A stretch of 27,505 bases of DNA from DASUCS01 sp041166365 (GCA_041166365.1 JBEEFX010000207.1:1-27505), one strand, 5' to 3'. Counted from the first letter of the stretch, positions 13,915 to 21,435 are shown. The notes: generated from the letters alone by a model not told the origin. Numbers and translations are program-made.

Positions 13915-14964
13915 TCAGAAGCGGGCGTCGGGGCCTGCGAAGTTGTCGAGGTAGCTGCGACGGGTCACGAGGCGCGTCAGGCGGTTCACCGCGTGTTCGG
14001 CCGGCAGCTTCGTCGGCGGCAGGTCTGGCGGGAACGCGAGCAGGTCGCGCACGTCGAACGCGATGGCGTACAGGCGCAGCCGGTCGATGGCGTGCGGGAA
14101 CGCGAACAGTTGCGGATAGTCCTCGCGGAGCCACCATGCAATGTCCTCGTAGTCCTCTGGCTTCGTCTGGTCGACGTAGTCCTCAGCGACGTGGAGATCG
14201 GGAAAGGCGCAGAACCGCAGGATCACATCGAGGTCGAGGTCCGCGGGCGCGGCGCGCGACCACTCGAAGTCGATCAGCGCAGTGACTTGGTCGCCGTCCC
14301 ACAGCACGTTCTCGAAGGTGAGGTCGCCGTGGATCAGCGTATGCACGTCGAAGGGCTCGAGGAAACGCGAAGTGCTCCGCACGATGTCGACCAGCGCGTC
14401 GACGATCGCGCCGTCGACGTTCTCGAGAGCGCGCGCCCGTTCGAGGCCGACGAGCAAAGGCGTGGTCGGGTCTTGCCCCTGGCCGCCTTGCAGGAGCTGC
14501 GGCGCGCCCGCGTCTTCGAGGCCGACGGGAGACGTCGAGTTGTGCAGGGCGCGGAGCATGTAGGCGAGCTGTCGCACCGCGAGCCGGCGTTGCGCCGGTG
14601 CCATCGTCGGCCAGCACCGGCTGAGCACGTTGCCGGGGCGGCGACGCACGACGAGCCAGTCGAATCCGGTACCCGTCCCGTAGGCGATGACCTCCGGGTA
14701 GCGCACCTCGGCCGGTAGGTGCGGTCCGATCTTGGCCTCACGGCGGAGACGGTGATCCGGACGGCGGTTGACCCGAATGGCGTACTCCGCTGTGAGCCAC
14801 ACCTCGTTCGTCACGCTGCTGGCCCGCGTCAGCTCGACGTTCGGGTCGAGGTGGGCCTCCTCGAGCGCGTGCTTGGCGCGTGCCAAGGCCAAACCGCTCG
14901 AAGTGCTCGCACCGGCACGCATCCCGGTCATCGTCGCATGAATCCGGAGCCCGGGGTCTACCAC
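13915..14964 (-). CDS. APH/choline-kinase-like phosphotransferase
   Basis: A protein of up to 349 residues with the aminoglycoside-phosphotransferase/protein-kinase-like fold. Its N-lobe contains SSVTNEVWLTAEYAIRVNRRPDHRLRREAKIGPHL, with the ATP-contacting lysine position apparently occupied by Arg (AIRVN). The catalytic loop LIHGDLTFENVLWDGDQVTALIDFEWSRAAPADLDLD has the Asp of HGDL, the Asn of ENVLW and the metal-binding Asp of IDFE. Enzymes of this fold phosphorylate aminoglycosides, homoserine, choline, macrolides or hydroxyacyl-CoAs; nothing here shows resistance. GTG 14964 gives the longest form; ATG 14931 or 14922 are equally possible because no TANNNT box is placed correctly. Its stop lies one base from that of the acyl-CoA dehydrogenase gene on the other strand. 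Confidence 0.82.
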   Translation of the reverse strand: MVDPGLRIHATMTGMRAGASTSSGLALARAKHALEEAHLDPNVELTRASSVTNEVWLTAEYAIRVNRRPDHRLRREAKIGPHLPAEVRYPEVIAYGTGTGFDWLVVRRRPGNVLSRCWPTMAPAQRRLAVRQLAYMLRALHNSTSPVGLEDAGAPQLLQGGQGQDPTTPLLVGLERARALENVDGAIVDALVDIVRSTSRFLEPFDVHTLIHGDLTFENVLWDGDQVTALIDFEWSRAAPADLDLDVILRFCAFPDLHVAEDYVDQTKPEDYEDIAWWLREDYPQLFAFPHAIDRLRLYAIAFDVRDLLAFPPDLPPTKLPAEHAVNRLTRLVTRRSYLDNFAGPDARF

Positions 14965-14982
14965 CGCCCCAGACGGATTCGT

Positions 14983-14988
14983 TAGGGT
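14983..14988 (+). promoter_or_regulatory. -10 hexamer TAGGGT, leaderless promoter of the carboxypeptidase gene
   Basis: TAGGGT is followed by CGGGCCG (seven bases) and ATG 14996. The start codon has no Shine-Dalgarno site at normal spacing. Confidence 0.55.
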
Positions 14989-14995
14989 CGGGCCG

Positions 14996-16108
14996 ATGCG
15001 CGGGCGCCCCGCTGGTTTTGTCGCGACGGTTGGCCTGTTGTTCGGCCTGCTGGTCCTCGCCGCCCCGCCGGCCGGAGCTCAGCCGGCTCCTCCGCTGCCG
15101 AAGGCGTATGTGCTGGTCGACGCCGACACCGGCGCGGTCATCGCACAGCAGGATGCGCGCACCGTGCGGCCGCCCGCCAGCACCATCAAGCTGCTCACGG
15201 CCCTCATCGCATCCCAACGGCTTCAGCCGGGCGACGCGATCCCGATCAGCCCGGTGGCCGAGGGCATGCCCGCGCGCAAGATCAACGTGAAGTCGCCGCA
15301 GGTGTGGGCCTACGACCACCTCATGTACTCGATGATGATGGTCTCGGCCAACGACGCGGCCGTCGCACTCGCGGAGAAGATCGGGGGCGGCACGCTCGAC
15401 GGCTACGTGCCGATCGCCAACCAGACGGCGGCGCGCCTCGGTCTCGCCGACAATCCGATCCTGTACGACCCCGCCGGACTCGACGACGAGTTCGCCAACA
15501 AGGGCGGCGACCGCATCAGCCCCCGCGATCTGGCGATCATCGCCCGCGCCGTACTCGTGACGCCCGGGCTGATGGACGTCATCAACACGCGCGACTACAA
15601 GTTCACGGGTGGCGACGGTCTGGGTCACACCCTCAAGAACCACAATCTGTTCCTCGACCTCTACGCCGGTGCGAACGGACTGAAGACCGGCACGACCGAT
15701 CTCGCGGGCCACACCTTCGTCGGGTCGGCGACGCGCGACGGCCGCACGATGATCGCCGTGGTCTTCGACGCGGTCGACTCCTACGCGTCCGCCGGCGCAC
15801 TGCTCGATCAAGGCTTCAACACGCCCGTGGCGGCCGAAGCGACCCTCGACCACCTGCCCCCGGTCGTGGCCAAAGCATCGTTGCCGCCGCCGACCACGCC
15901 GGCCGCCCCCGTGCCCGCCGCGCTGCAGCCGAACAAGGCCGAGTCGATCTTCGACTCGACGGCGTTCGCCTTGGTCGTGCTCCTCTTGGGGCTGCTACCG
16001 CTGCGAGCGCTGCGCCGCCGTGTCGTGTCGCGAGGGCTGACGCCCGAGGACTTCGTCGACGAACGCCCGAAGGAGCGCCGCCGCGAGCTGGTGCGCAGCG
16101 GTCGCTAG
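14996..16108 (+). CDS. D-alanyl-D-alanine carboxypeptidase (peptidase S11, PBP5/DacB type)
   Basis: A 370-residue penicillin-binding protein that removes the terminal D-Ala from peptidoglycan stem peptides. Residues 1-28 are a signal peptide (hydrophobic FVATVGLLFGLLVLAA, cut near AGA-QP). The three active-site motifs are S62-T-I-K65 (in RPPASTIKLLTAL), S117-A-N119 and K230-T-G232 (in GANGLKTGTTDLAGHTFVGSA). After a Pro-rich linker (295-312), residues 322-338 form one transmembrane helix followed by a basic cytoplasmic tail, so the enzyme is anchored with its catalytic domain outside. It lacks an obvious PBP5 second beta domain. ATG 14996 is supported by TAGGGT seven bases upstream. Its TAG stop shares the four bases CTAG with the stop of the convergent PhyH gene. 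Confidence 0.92.
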   Translation: MRGRPAGFVATVGLLFGLLVLAAPPAGAQPAPPLPKAYVLVDADTGAVIAQQDARTVRPPASTIKLLTALIASQRLQPGDAIPISPVAEGMPARKINVKSPQVWAYDHLMYSMMMVSANDAAVALAEKIGGGTLDGYVPIANQTAARLGLADNPILYDPAGLDDEFANKGGDRISPRDLAIIARAVLVTPGLMDVINTRDYKFTGGDGLGHTLKNHNLFLDLYAGANGLKTGTTDLAGHTFVGSATRDGRTMIAVVFDAVDSYASAGALLDQGFNTPVAAEATLDHLPPVVAKASLPPPTTPAAPVPAALQPNKAESIFDSTAFALVVLLLGLLPLRALRRRVVSRGLTPEDFVDERPKERRRELVRSGR

Positions 16109-16911
16109 ACGGCGTCCCAGACCAGCGACGAGTCCTCGCTGCGATCGAGCAGCAAGTGCGCGGGGTCGTGCTTGTCGATGTGGCCGATGAGGCCGTTGTA
16201 GATGCCGTAGCCCACGAGCTCACGCAGCCGCGGCGAGAACCGGCGTGCGATGTCGACGGGAATCCCGAGCTGCTGGTTCTCCTGCTGGCGGATGTAGCCC
16301 GCGCAGTAATTCATGGCGATCCCGACTCGACGCCGGTCGGTCGTGTTCTCGCCCCCGCCGTGCCACAAGCTGCCGTGCCACACGAGCACCGAGCCCCGCG
16401 GCATCTCCGCGGCGATGGAGTCGTAGTGCTGCCCGTAGTTCGGGCTGTGGTCGAGCAAATGCGACCCGGGGATGATGCGCGTCGCGCCGTTCGCCTCGGT
16501 GAAGTCGGTCAGTGCCCACATCGTGTTGCACACCGTCGGCGGATGCGGCTTCGGCAGCGGGATCAACTGATCGTCGGCATGGATCGGCTGCGGGGTCTCG
16601 CCCGGCCCGATCGCGATCGACGAGAGCGAGGAGATCAGGCAGCCGTAGTCGAGCACGCCTTCGACGATCGGCAGCACATTCGGGTGCACGGGAATGCGTT
16701 CGTACAGGTCGCCGTGCACCAACAGGTTGTAGATCCGCCACGTGGACGAGCCCTCGAAGCTGTTGGTGGCCGGTGCGATCGCGAGCTCCGCCTCGAGCCG
16801 CTCGAGGTCGGCCGTCAGCGCGTCGACGTGTTCGAGGTCGATGGCGTCTTCGACGATCGTGTATCCCGCCTCGGCCACTCTCGCCACATGCCCGCGGACG
16901 TCGCTGCTCAC
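16105..16911 (-). CDS. Phytanoyl-CoA dioxygenase (PhyH) family protein
   Basis: A 268-residue Fe(II)/2-oxoglutarate-dependent dioxygenase of the PhyH family, whose members hydroxylate fatty acyl-CoAs, ectoine, or natural products. The iron facial triad is visible as His111-x-Asp113 in QPIHADDQL and His184 in GSLWHGGGENTT. The nearby RRRVGIAMNY (193-202) supplies the Arg that binds 2-oxoglutarate. FTEANGATRIIPGSHLLDH is the typical strand before the distal motif. The N-terminal GYTIVEDAIDLEHVDAL is the usual first helix region. The substrate is unknown. GTG 16911 is used; TACGCT lies eight bases upstream, one more than at most other genes here. It is divergent from the glutathione peroxidase gene with 41 bases between start codons. 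Confidence 0.88.
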   Translation of the reverse strand: MSSDVRGHVARVAEAGYTIVEDAIDLEHVDALTADLERLEAELAIAPATNSFEGSSTWRIYNLLVHGDLYERIPVHPNVLPIVEGVLDYGCLISSLSSIAIGPGETPQPIHADDQLIPLPKPHPPTVCNTMWALTDFTEANGATRIIPGSHLLDHSPNYGQHYDSIAAEMPRGSVLVWHGSLWHGGGENTTDRRRVGIAMNYCAGYIRQQENQQLGIPVDIARRFSPRLRELVGYGIYNGLIGHIDKHDPAHLLLDRSEDSSLVWDAV

Positions 16912-16919
16912 GGCTTGGG

Positions 16920-16925
16920 AGCGTA
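16920..16925 (-). promoter_or_regulatory. Probable -10 hexamer TACGCT of the PhyH gene
   Basis: TACGCT on the minus strand is followed by CCCAAGCC (eight bases) and GTG 16911. The spacing is slightly longer than at the other leaderless-type starts in this window. Confidence 0.45.
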
Positions 16926-16939
16926 GGCCGAATGGTCGG

Positions 16940-16945
16940 TAGCCT
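16940..16945 (+). promoter_or_regulatory. -10 hexamer TAGCCT, leaderless promoter of the glutathione peroxidase gene
   Basis: TAGCCT is followed by TCCGGCC (seven bases) and ATG 16953. It fixes the start and leaves no room for a ribosome binding site. Confidence 0.55.
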
Positions 16946-16952
16946 TCCGGCC

Positions 16953-17438
16953 ATGTCGATCTATGACGTCTCCATCCAAGGGCTCGACGGCGGAACGGCC
17001 GACCTTCCCCAGTACAAGGACAAGGCCGTGCTGCTCGTCAACGTGGCATCGAAGTGCGGGCTGACCCCGCAGTACACGGGTCTCGAGCGCTTGCAGGAGC
17101 AGTACAAGGACAAGGGATTCACGGTCCTCGGTGTGCCGTGCAACCAGTTCGGCGGGCAGGAGCCGGGCAGCGCCGAGGAGATCAAGGAGTTCTGCTCGAC
17201 GACGTACGGCGTCACGTTCCCGATGACCGAGAAGGTCGACGTGAACGGCGACGACCGCCACGCGTTGTACCAGCAGCTCGTCGACGTGGCCGACAGCGAA
17301 GGGCACACCGGCGACATCCGTTGGAACTTCGAGAAGTTCCTGATCGCGCCCGGCGGGAAAGTTGTCGCCCGCTTCAACCCGATGACCGACCCTGAGGCTC
17401 CCGAGGTCGTCGAGACGATCGAGAAAGCCCTCCCGTAA
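16953..17438 (+). CDS. Glutathione/thioredoxin peroxidase (GPx family)
   Basis: A 161-residue peroxidase of the GPx family that reduces hydroperoxides; bacterial Cys-type members generally use thioredoxin. VNVASKCGLTPQY holds the peroxidatic Cys35 (no selenocysteine), VPCNQFGGQEP the Gln65 and DIRWNFEKFLIAPGG the Trp124/Asn125, completing the catalytic tetrad. Cys81 in KEFCSTTYGVTFPM is placed like the resolving cysteine of thioredoxin-dependent members. The length is normal for the family, with no signal peptide, so it is cytoplasmic. ATG 16953 is fixed by TAGCCT seven bases before; the reading frame stays open upstream only as a shadow. The MFS gene follows after 62 bases on the same strand. 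Actinobacteria make mycothiol rather than glutathione, so the name is a family name only. Confidence 0.92.
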   Translation: MSIYDVSIQGLDGGTADLPQYKDKAVLLVNVASKCGLTPQYTGLERLQEQYKDKGFTVLGVPCNQFGGQEPGSAEEIKEFCSTTYGVTFPMTEKVDVNGDDRHALYQQLVDVADSEGHTGDIRWNFEKFLIAPGGKVVARFNPMTDPEAPEVVETIEKALP

Positions 17439-17474
17439 TTCGACCTTCGGCCCGGCGGCGGCTTCGCCTGACTC

Positions 17475-17490
17475 GCGCCTGAATCGGCGC
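17475..17490. terminator. Short hairpin in the GPx-MFS gap (weak)
   Basis: GCGCC (17475-17479) and GGCGC (17486-17490) can form a five-pair stem with a six-base loop. There is no T-run. It might reduce read-through from the peroxidase gene or be chance in GC-rich DNA. Confidence 0.2.
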
Positions 17491-17500
17491 ACGCGGTCCA

Positions 17501-18757
17501 GTGCCACGCAGAATTCTGCTCGACGTCTCACCGGTCACGGAGTCACGCGAGTACCGGCTGCTCTTCACCGGGCAGCTGGTGTCGTTCTTCGGCCGACAGC
17601 TGACGCTGGTCGCCTCGTCGTTCCAGATCTTCCTGCTCACCGGCTCGTCGCTGCAGGTCGGGTTGTTGAGCCTCGCGCAGCTCGCGCCGATCATCCTCTG
17701 CTCCTTCCTGGGCGGGACCCTTGCCGATGCCATCGATCGCCGGAAGGTGCTGATCGTCGCGACGGTGTTGATGGCCCTCACGAGCGCCGGGCTCGCGATC
17801 AACGCCACACTCGGCCACCCGCTGATCTGGCCGATCTACGTGTGTACCGCGATGAGCGCCGGTCTCTCCGCCATCGATGCGCCGACGAGGAGCGCCGTGG
17901 TCCCTTCGCTCGTGCGGCGCGACCAGATCCCGGCGGCCGCCGCGCTGAACCAGACCGGATACCAGTTCGGCTCGGTGGGCGGTCCGGCCTTTGCCGGCGT
18001 CGTCATCGCCAGCGTCTCGCTCTCCGCCGCCTACTGGATCGACGTCGTCACGTTTGCCGTTGCACTCGTCACCTTGCTGCTGCTGCCTCCGCTTTTGCCC
18101 GAAGGCGGTGGCACCAAGGCCGGATTCGGATCGATCAAGGAGGGACTCCGGTACGTGCGCGGCGAGCGCGCCCTCCAAGGTGTCTTTCTCATCGACATCG
18201 ACGCGATGGTGTTCGGGATGCCGCGAGCGCTGTTCCCGCAGCTCGGCACCGAGCTGTATCACGGCGGCGCGGGCACGGTCGGGCTGCTGTACGCCGCACC
18301 GGCCGCCGGCGCGTTCATCGGAGCGGTGACCACCGGATGGGTCAGCCGCGTGCGGCGGCAGGGCGCGGCAGTGCTGTGGGCCGTGGCCGTGTGGGGACTG
18401 GCGATCGCCGCGTTCGGTGTCGCGACGTGGCTACCGCTCGGCCTCTTCCTGCTCGCCCTTGCCGGTGCGGCCGATGTGATCTCCGCCGTGTTCCGCGGCA
18501 CGATCCTGCAACTGCACGTCCCCGACCGTCTACGCGGGCGGTTGCAGGCCCTCAACATCGCGGTGGTCACCGGTGGGCCGCGTGTCGGCGACCTCGAGGC
18601 GGGCGTCGTGGCCACGGCCGCGAACGCACAGGTTTCCGTGGTCAGTGGCGGTCTCGCGTGCGTCGCAGGGGTGGCGGTCCTGGCCAAGCTTCTGCCCGAC
18701 CTCGCCGCATGGAGCGCGAGGCCCGAGCCGACCGATACATTGGATCAACTCACATGA
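17501..18757 (+). CDS. MFS transporter (EntS-like exporter)
   Basis: A 418-residue inner-membrane protein with about twelve hydrophobic segments. The start EYRLLFTGQLVSFFGRQLTLVASSFQIFLLTGSSLQVGLLSLAQLAPIILCSFLGGTLADAIDRRKVLI contains the MFS loop 2-3 motif (GGTLADAIDRRKV). RSAVVPSLVRRDQIPAAAALNQTGYQFGSVGGPAFAGVVI is the helix 4-5 region seen in the EntS/TetV-like (MFS_3) branch that exports enterobactin-type siderophores, macrolides and other drugs. The exported compound is not shown, and no siderophore genes are in view. Start is GTG 17501 with no TANNNT box or clear ribosome site, so it may rely on read-through from the peroxidase gene. Its TGA overlaps the helicase ATG (ATGA), so the two are co-translated. 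Confidence 0.87.
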   Translation: MPRRILLDVSPVTESREYRLLFTGQLVSFFGRQLTLVASSFQIFLLTGSSLQVGLLSLAQLAPIILCSFLGGTLADAIDRRKVLIVATVLMALTSAGLAINATLGHPLIWPIYVCTAMSAGLSAIDAPTRSAVVPSLVRRDQIPAAAALNQTGYQFGSVGGPAFAGVVIASVSLSAAYWIDVVTFAVALVTLLLLPPLLPEGGGTKAGFGSIKEGLRYVRGERALQGVFLIDIDAMVFGMPRALFPQLGTELYHGGAGTVGLLYAAPAAGAFIGAVTTGWVSRVRRQGAAVLWAVAVWGLAIAAFGVATWLPLGLFLLALAGAADVISAVFRGTILQLHVPDRLRGRLQALNIAVVTGGPRVGDLEAGVVATAANAQVSVVSGGLACVAGVAVLAKLLPDLAAWSARPEPTDTLDQLT

Positions 18758-19926
18758 CGACGACCTTCGAGTCGCTCGGGCTGTCACCTGATCTGGTTGA
18801 CGCCATGAGCGCAGCGGGCATCACGCACCCGTTCCCCATCCAATCGCTCACGATTCCCGATGCCTTGGCGGGCCGCGACGTCTGCGGCAAGGCCAAGACG
18901 GGATCGGGCAAGACCCTGGCCTTCGGCCTTCCGCTGCTCGAGCGCACCCCGAGGGCCGAGCCCCGCCACCCGACGGCGCTGGTGCTGGTGCCGACTCGAG
19001 AGCTCGCGGTCCAGGTGCACGAGGTGCTGGAGCCGCTCGGGCAGCAGCGAAACGTGCGGGTGTCCGTGGTCTACGGCGGCCAATCGCTCGAGAAGCAAGC
19101 CCGGTACCTCGACGAGGGCGTCGAGATCGTCGTCGCCACCCCAGGCCGGCTCATCGACCTGCTCGACCGCAAATCGGTCTTCCTGGACGCGCTCACGTGC
19201 GTGGTGCTCGATGAAGCCGACCGCATGGCCGACATGGGCTTCCTGCCTCAGGTCGAGTGGGTGTTGCGCCACGTCGGCGGCCCGCACCAGACGCTGCTGT
19301 TCTCGGCGACCCTCGACGGCGCGGTCGACGTGCTGGTCAAGCGGTACCAGCGCGATCCGGTCCACCACGAGGTCGAGTCGCGGACCATCACCGTCGAGGA
19401 GATGGCGCACCGATTCCTGCTCGTGCACGAGATGGACAAGGCCAAGGTCGCGGCGGCCATCAGCAATGGCGTAGCCCGCACGATGATCTTCACGCGCACG
19501 AAGCGCGGCGCCGATCGCTTGGCCGCTTCGCTGAAGGCGGAGGGGGTGCGCGCCGCCGCCATCCACGGCGACCTCCCGCAGCGGATCCGCGAGCGCGCGC
19601 TCGAGGACTTCCAGCAGGGTCGGCTGCCCGTGCTCGTCGCCACCGACGTTGCCGCGCGGGGCCTGCACATCGACGACGTCGACGTGGTCGTGCACTACGA
19701 CCCGCCGCAGGATCACAAGTCGTATTTGCACCGTTCGGGCCGCACGGCGAGGGCCGGCGAGTCGGGTCTCGTGGTCACCTTGGTGTTGTGGAACGAGGAG
19801 CTCGAGATCAAGCGGCTGTTGCCGCGCATCGGTGTGAAGCAGCCGCTGGTCGAGGTCTTCTCCAACGACCCGCGTTTGGCGGATCTCGTCGCGTGGGACC
19901 CGTCGCTCACGGAGGCGACTGGCTAA
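18754..19926 (+). CDS. DEAD-box RNA helicase (RhlE/DeaD type, minimal length)
   Basis: A 390-residue ATP-dependent RNA helicase containing both RecA-like domains and almost nothing more. Visible motifs: FESLGLSPDLVDAMSAAGITHPFPIQ (Q motif, Gln30), AKTGSGKT (47-54), PTRELA (80-85), GG (108-109), TPGR (129-132), DEAD (153-156), SAT (184-186), ATDVAARGLHIDDVDVVVHYD (296-316) and HRSGRTAR (326-333). The long basic C-terminal extension of most bacterial RhlE, DeaD and CsdA proteins is missing, so RNA binding must come from the core or a partner. ATG 18754 overlaps the MFS stop by four bases. A TACATT at 18736-18741 could also give a short-leader transcript of its own. Its TAA stop forms part of the next gene's -10 hexamer. 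Confidence 0.93.
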   Translation: MTTTFESLGLSPDLVDAMSAAGITHPFPIQSLTIPDALAGRDVCGKAKTGSGKTLAFGLPLLERTPRAEPRHPTALVLVPTRELAVQVHEVLEPLGQQRNVRVSVVYGGQSLEKQARYLDEGVEIVVATPGRLIDLLDRKSVFLDALTCVVLDEADRMADMGFLPQVEWVLRHVGGPHQTLLFSATLDGAVDVLVKRYQRDPVHHEVESRTITVEEMAHRFLLVHEMDKAKVAAAISNGVARTMIFTRTKRGADRLAASLKAEGVRAAAIHGDLPQRIRERALEDFQQGRLPVLVATDVAARGLHIDDVDVVVHYDPPQDHKSYLHRSGRTARAGESGLVVTLVLWNEELEIKRLLPRIGVKQPLVEVFSNDPRLADLVAWDPSLTEATG

Positions 19927-19929
19927 GGT
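19924..19929 (+). promoter_or_regulatory. -10 hexamer TAAGGT, leaderless promoter overlapping the helicase stop codon
   Basis: TAAGGT begins with the TAA stop codon of the helicase gene. It is followed by CCGCCAG (seven bases) and GTG 19937 of the membrane-protein gene. Confidence 0.55.
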
Positions 19930-19936
19930 CCGCCAG

Positions 19937-20923
19937 GTGAGTCGCGGGCAGGCTCCCTGGATCCGATCGGCACGCGCGGACTCTGCGCTGGTGTTCGCGT
20001 GGGTGCCGTTCGCCGCCGCCGCGTTCTGGTTCCGCGGTGACGGACGTCAACTGGTGTGGCTGCTCGAAGCGATGTTCGCCTTCAGCTTCGTCCACCAACC
20101 CCTCACCCTCACGCTGGTCTATGGCGACGCCGAGCAGTTCGCGGCGCGCCGGCGCTTGTTCCTCGTCGGCCCGCTCGTGCTGGCCGGTGTCATCGCCGTC
20201 GGGCTGACGATCTCGTTCACGCTCGTCGCCGTCGTCGGAGCGCTGTGGAACATGGAGCACACGCTCATGCAGCGCTACGGCTTCGTGCGCATCTACGGCC
20301 GGCGTACCGGGGAGGACGACGGCCGCCTCGAGCGCAGTTTGCTGTTGTCGTGGCTCGCGGTCACCCTGCTGTCGGTGGCCGCCGACAGCCGCACGTCATC
20401 GCGCGTGGCGACGCTCCCGCTCGGCGAGATCAACGCAAGCGCGCTGGACGTGCTCACGTCCCTGCGGCCGTATGCCGTGAGCGTGCTGATCCCGACGGCG
20501 ATCATTGCTGCGCTGCTCACCGTGCGCTGGGTCGTGCTCGAGCGCGAACGTCTCCAACGCGGAACGGCCAACCTCGCCAAGCAGCGGTACGTCGTGTCGA
20601 CCGCGACGATGTTCGCGTTTGCGGTGCTCTTCGACCCGGTTGCGGGACTCGCCGGGTTCGCCGGTGCGCACGCCATCGAGTACTTCTTCATCGTCGATCA
20701 TCGGTTGGTCACCAGCCGTCCGACGGTGTCGCGATTGCCGTTCTTCGGCGGCTACCTGATCGCGTTCGAGGCCTTCTACCTCGTCGCCCGGCAGTACAAC
20801 CACTTCTACCTGTGGGTGGTGCTGTTCCTCGGCGGCGTGCACTTCCTGTTCGACGGCGTGATCTGGAAGGGGCGCTCGCGACCGGCCACGCCTCAACCGA
20901 TCGCGGCAAACGCAAACGCGTAG
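19937..20923 (+). CDS. Polytopic membrane protein with conserved-looking histidines, function unknown
   Basis: A 328-residue protein with about seven or eight hydrophobic segments that I cannot assign to a named family. Histidines sit at helix ends: FAFSFVHQPLTLTLVYGD (His53), GALWNMEHTLMQRYGFVRIYGRR (His108), GFAGAHAIEYFFIVDHRLV (His245 and His255), QYNHFYLWVVLFLGGVHFLFDGVIWK (His289 and His302). Their spacing recalls membrane metal enzymes such as hydroxylases and desaturases, and the motif H-x-L-F-D-G-V-I-W-K near the end looks like a family signature, but this is inference. A plain transporter is less likely because charged residues cluster with the His residues. GTG 19937 is fixed by TAAGGT seven bases upstream, giving it a promoter separate from the helicase. 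It overlaps the Nudix gene on the other strand by 31 bases. Confidence 0.75.
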   Translation: MSRGQAPWIRSARADSALVFAWVPFAAAAFWFRGDGRQLVWLLEAMFAFSFVHQPLTLTLVYGDAEQFAARRRLFLVGPLVLAGVIAVGLTISFTLVAVVGALWNMEHTLMQRYGFVRIYGRRTGEDDGRLERSLLLSWLAVTLLSVAADSRTSSRVATLPLGEINASALDVLTSLRPYAVSVLIPTAIIAALLTVRWVVLERERLQRGTANLAKQRYVVSTATMFAFAVLFDPVAGLAGFAGAHAIEYFFIVDHRLVTSRPTVSRLPFFGGYLIAFEAFYLVARQYNHFYLWVVLFLGGVHFLFDGVIWKGRSRPATPQPIAANANA

Positions 20924-21429
20924 AGCAGCGCGGTCAACGACAACCCGTCGGTGATCTCCCCGCGTTCCGCGGCGGTTCGCACTTCGTGGAGCGCAACCCA
21001 CTCGACCCGCTCTGCCTCCCCAGGATCCGTCGGCTCCCCGACGTGCGTCGCGCCGTCGGCGAGGAAGAGGTGGAACTTCTGGTCGCTCACGCCGTTGCTC
21101 GGGTGGTACGTCAGGAGATGACGCATCGAGCCGGGTGCCCAACCAGTTTCCTCGATGGTCTCGCGGGTGGCGGCCTCGACGGGGCTCTCACCCGGATCGA
21201 TCCCGCCCGCGGGGATCTCCCAGCCCCACGTGTCCGTGACGAAGCGGTGCCGCCACAGCAACAGGATGCCGCGGTCGCTGTCGTACACGATCGTGCCCGA
21301 CGCCTCGTGCGGCATCCGGATCACGTGATGATCGAACCGCTCCCCGCCGGGGATCTCGATGTCGACGAGCATCAGGTTCACCCAGTCGCTCTCGTACAGC
21401 GGTCGCTCGCCATGCACGGTCCAACGCAC
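20893..21429 (-). CDS. Nudix hydrolase (ADP-ribose pyrophosphatase-like)
   Basis: A 178-residue pyrophosphohydrolase that cleaves nucleoside diphosphates linked to another moiety. The full Nudix box G-x5-E-x7-R-E-x2-E-E-x-G runs from Gly75 to Trp97 (GGIDPGESPVEAATRETIEETGW), with the Mg-binding Glu residues at 90, 93 and 94. ILLLWRHRFVTDTWGWEIPAGGI before it and HLLTYHPSNGVSDQKFHLFLADG after it resemble the ADP-ribose/NDP-sugar branch, as does the short N-terminal domain (ESDWVNLMLVDIEIPGGERFDHHVIRMP). The exact substrate cannot be told. GTG 21429 is fixed by TATGGT six bases upstream. It is divergent from the DNA methyltransferase gene with 22 bases between start codons. Confidence 0.9.
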   Translation of the reverse strand: MRWTVHGERPLYESDWVNLMLVDIEIPGGERFDHHVIRMPHEASGTIVYDSDRGILLLWRHRFVTDTWGWEIPAGGIDPGESPVEAATRETIEETGWAPGSMRHLLTYHPSNGVSDQKFHLFLADGATHVGEPTDPGEAERVEWVALHEVRTAAERGEITDGLSLTALLYAFAFAAIG

Positions 21430-21435
21430 CCGTCG

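Noticed and set aside
13915..14964. Aminoglycoside resistance gene.
   Set aside because: The fold is right, but the family covers many substrates and nothing in the sequence or neighbourhood indicates antibiotic inactivation.
15304..16926. A 540-codon plus-strand open frame spanning the carboxypeptidase and PhyH genes.
   Set aside because: It is out of frame with the carboxypeptidase and antisense to PhyH, with no recognisable domain and shadow-like composition.
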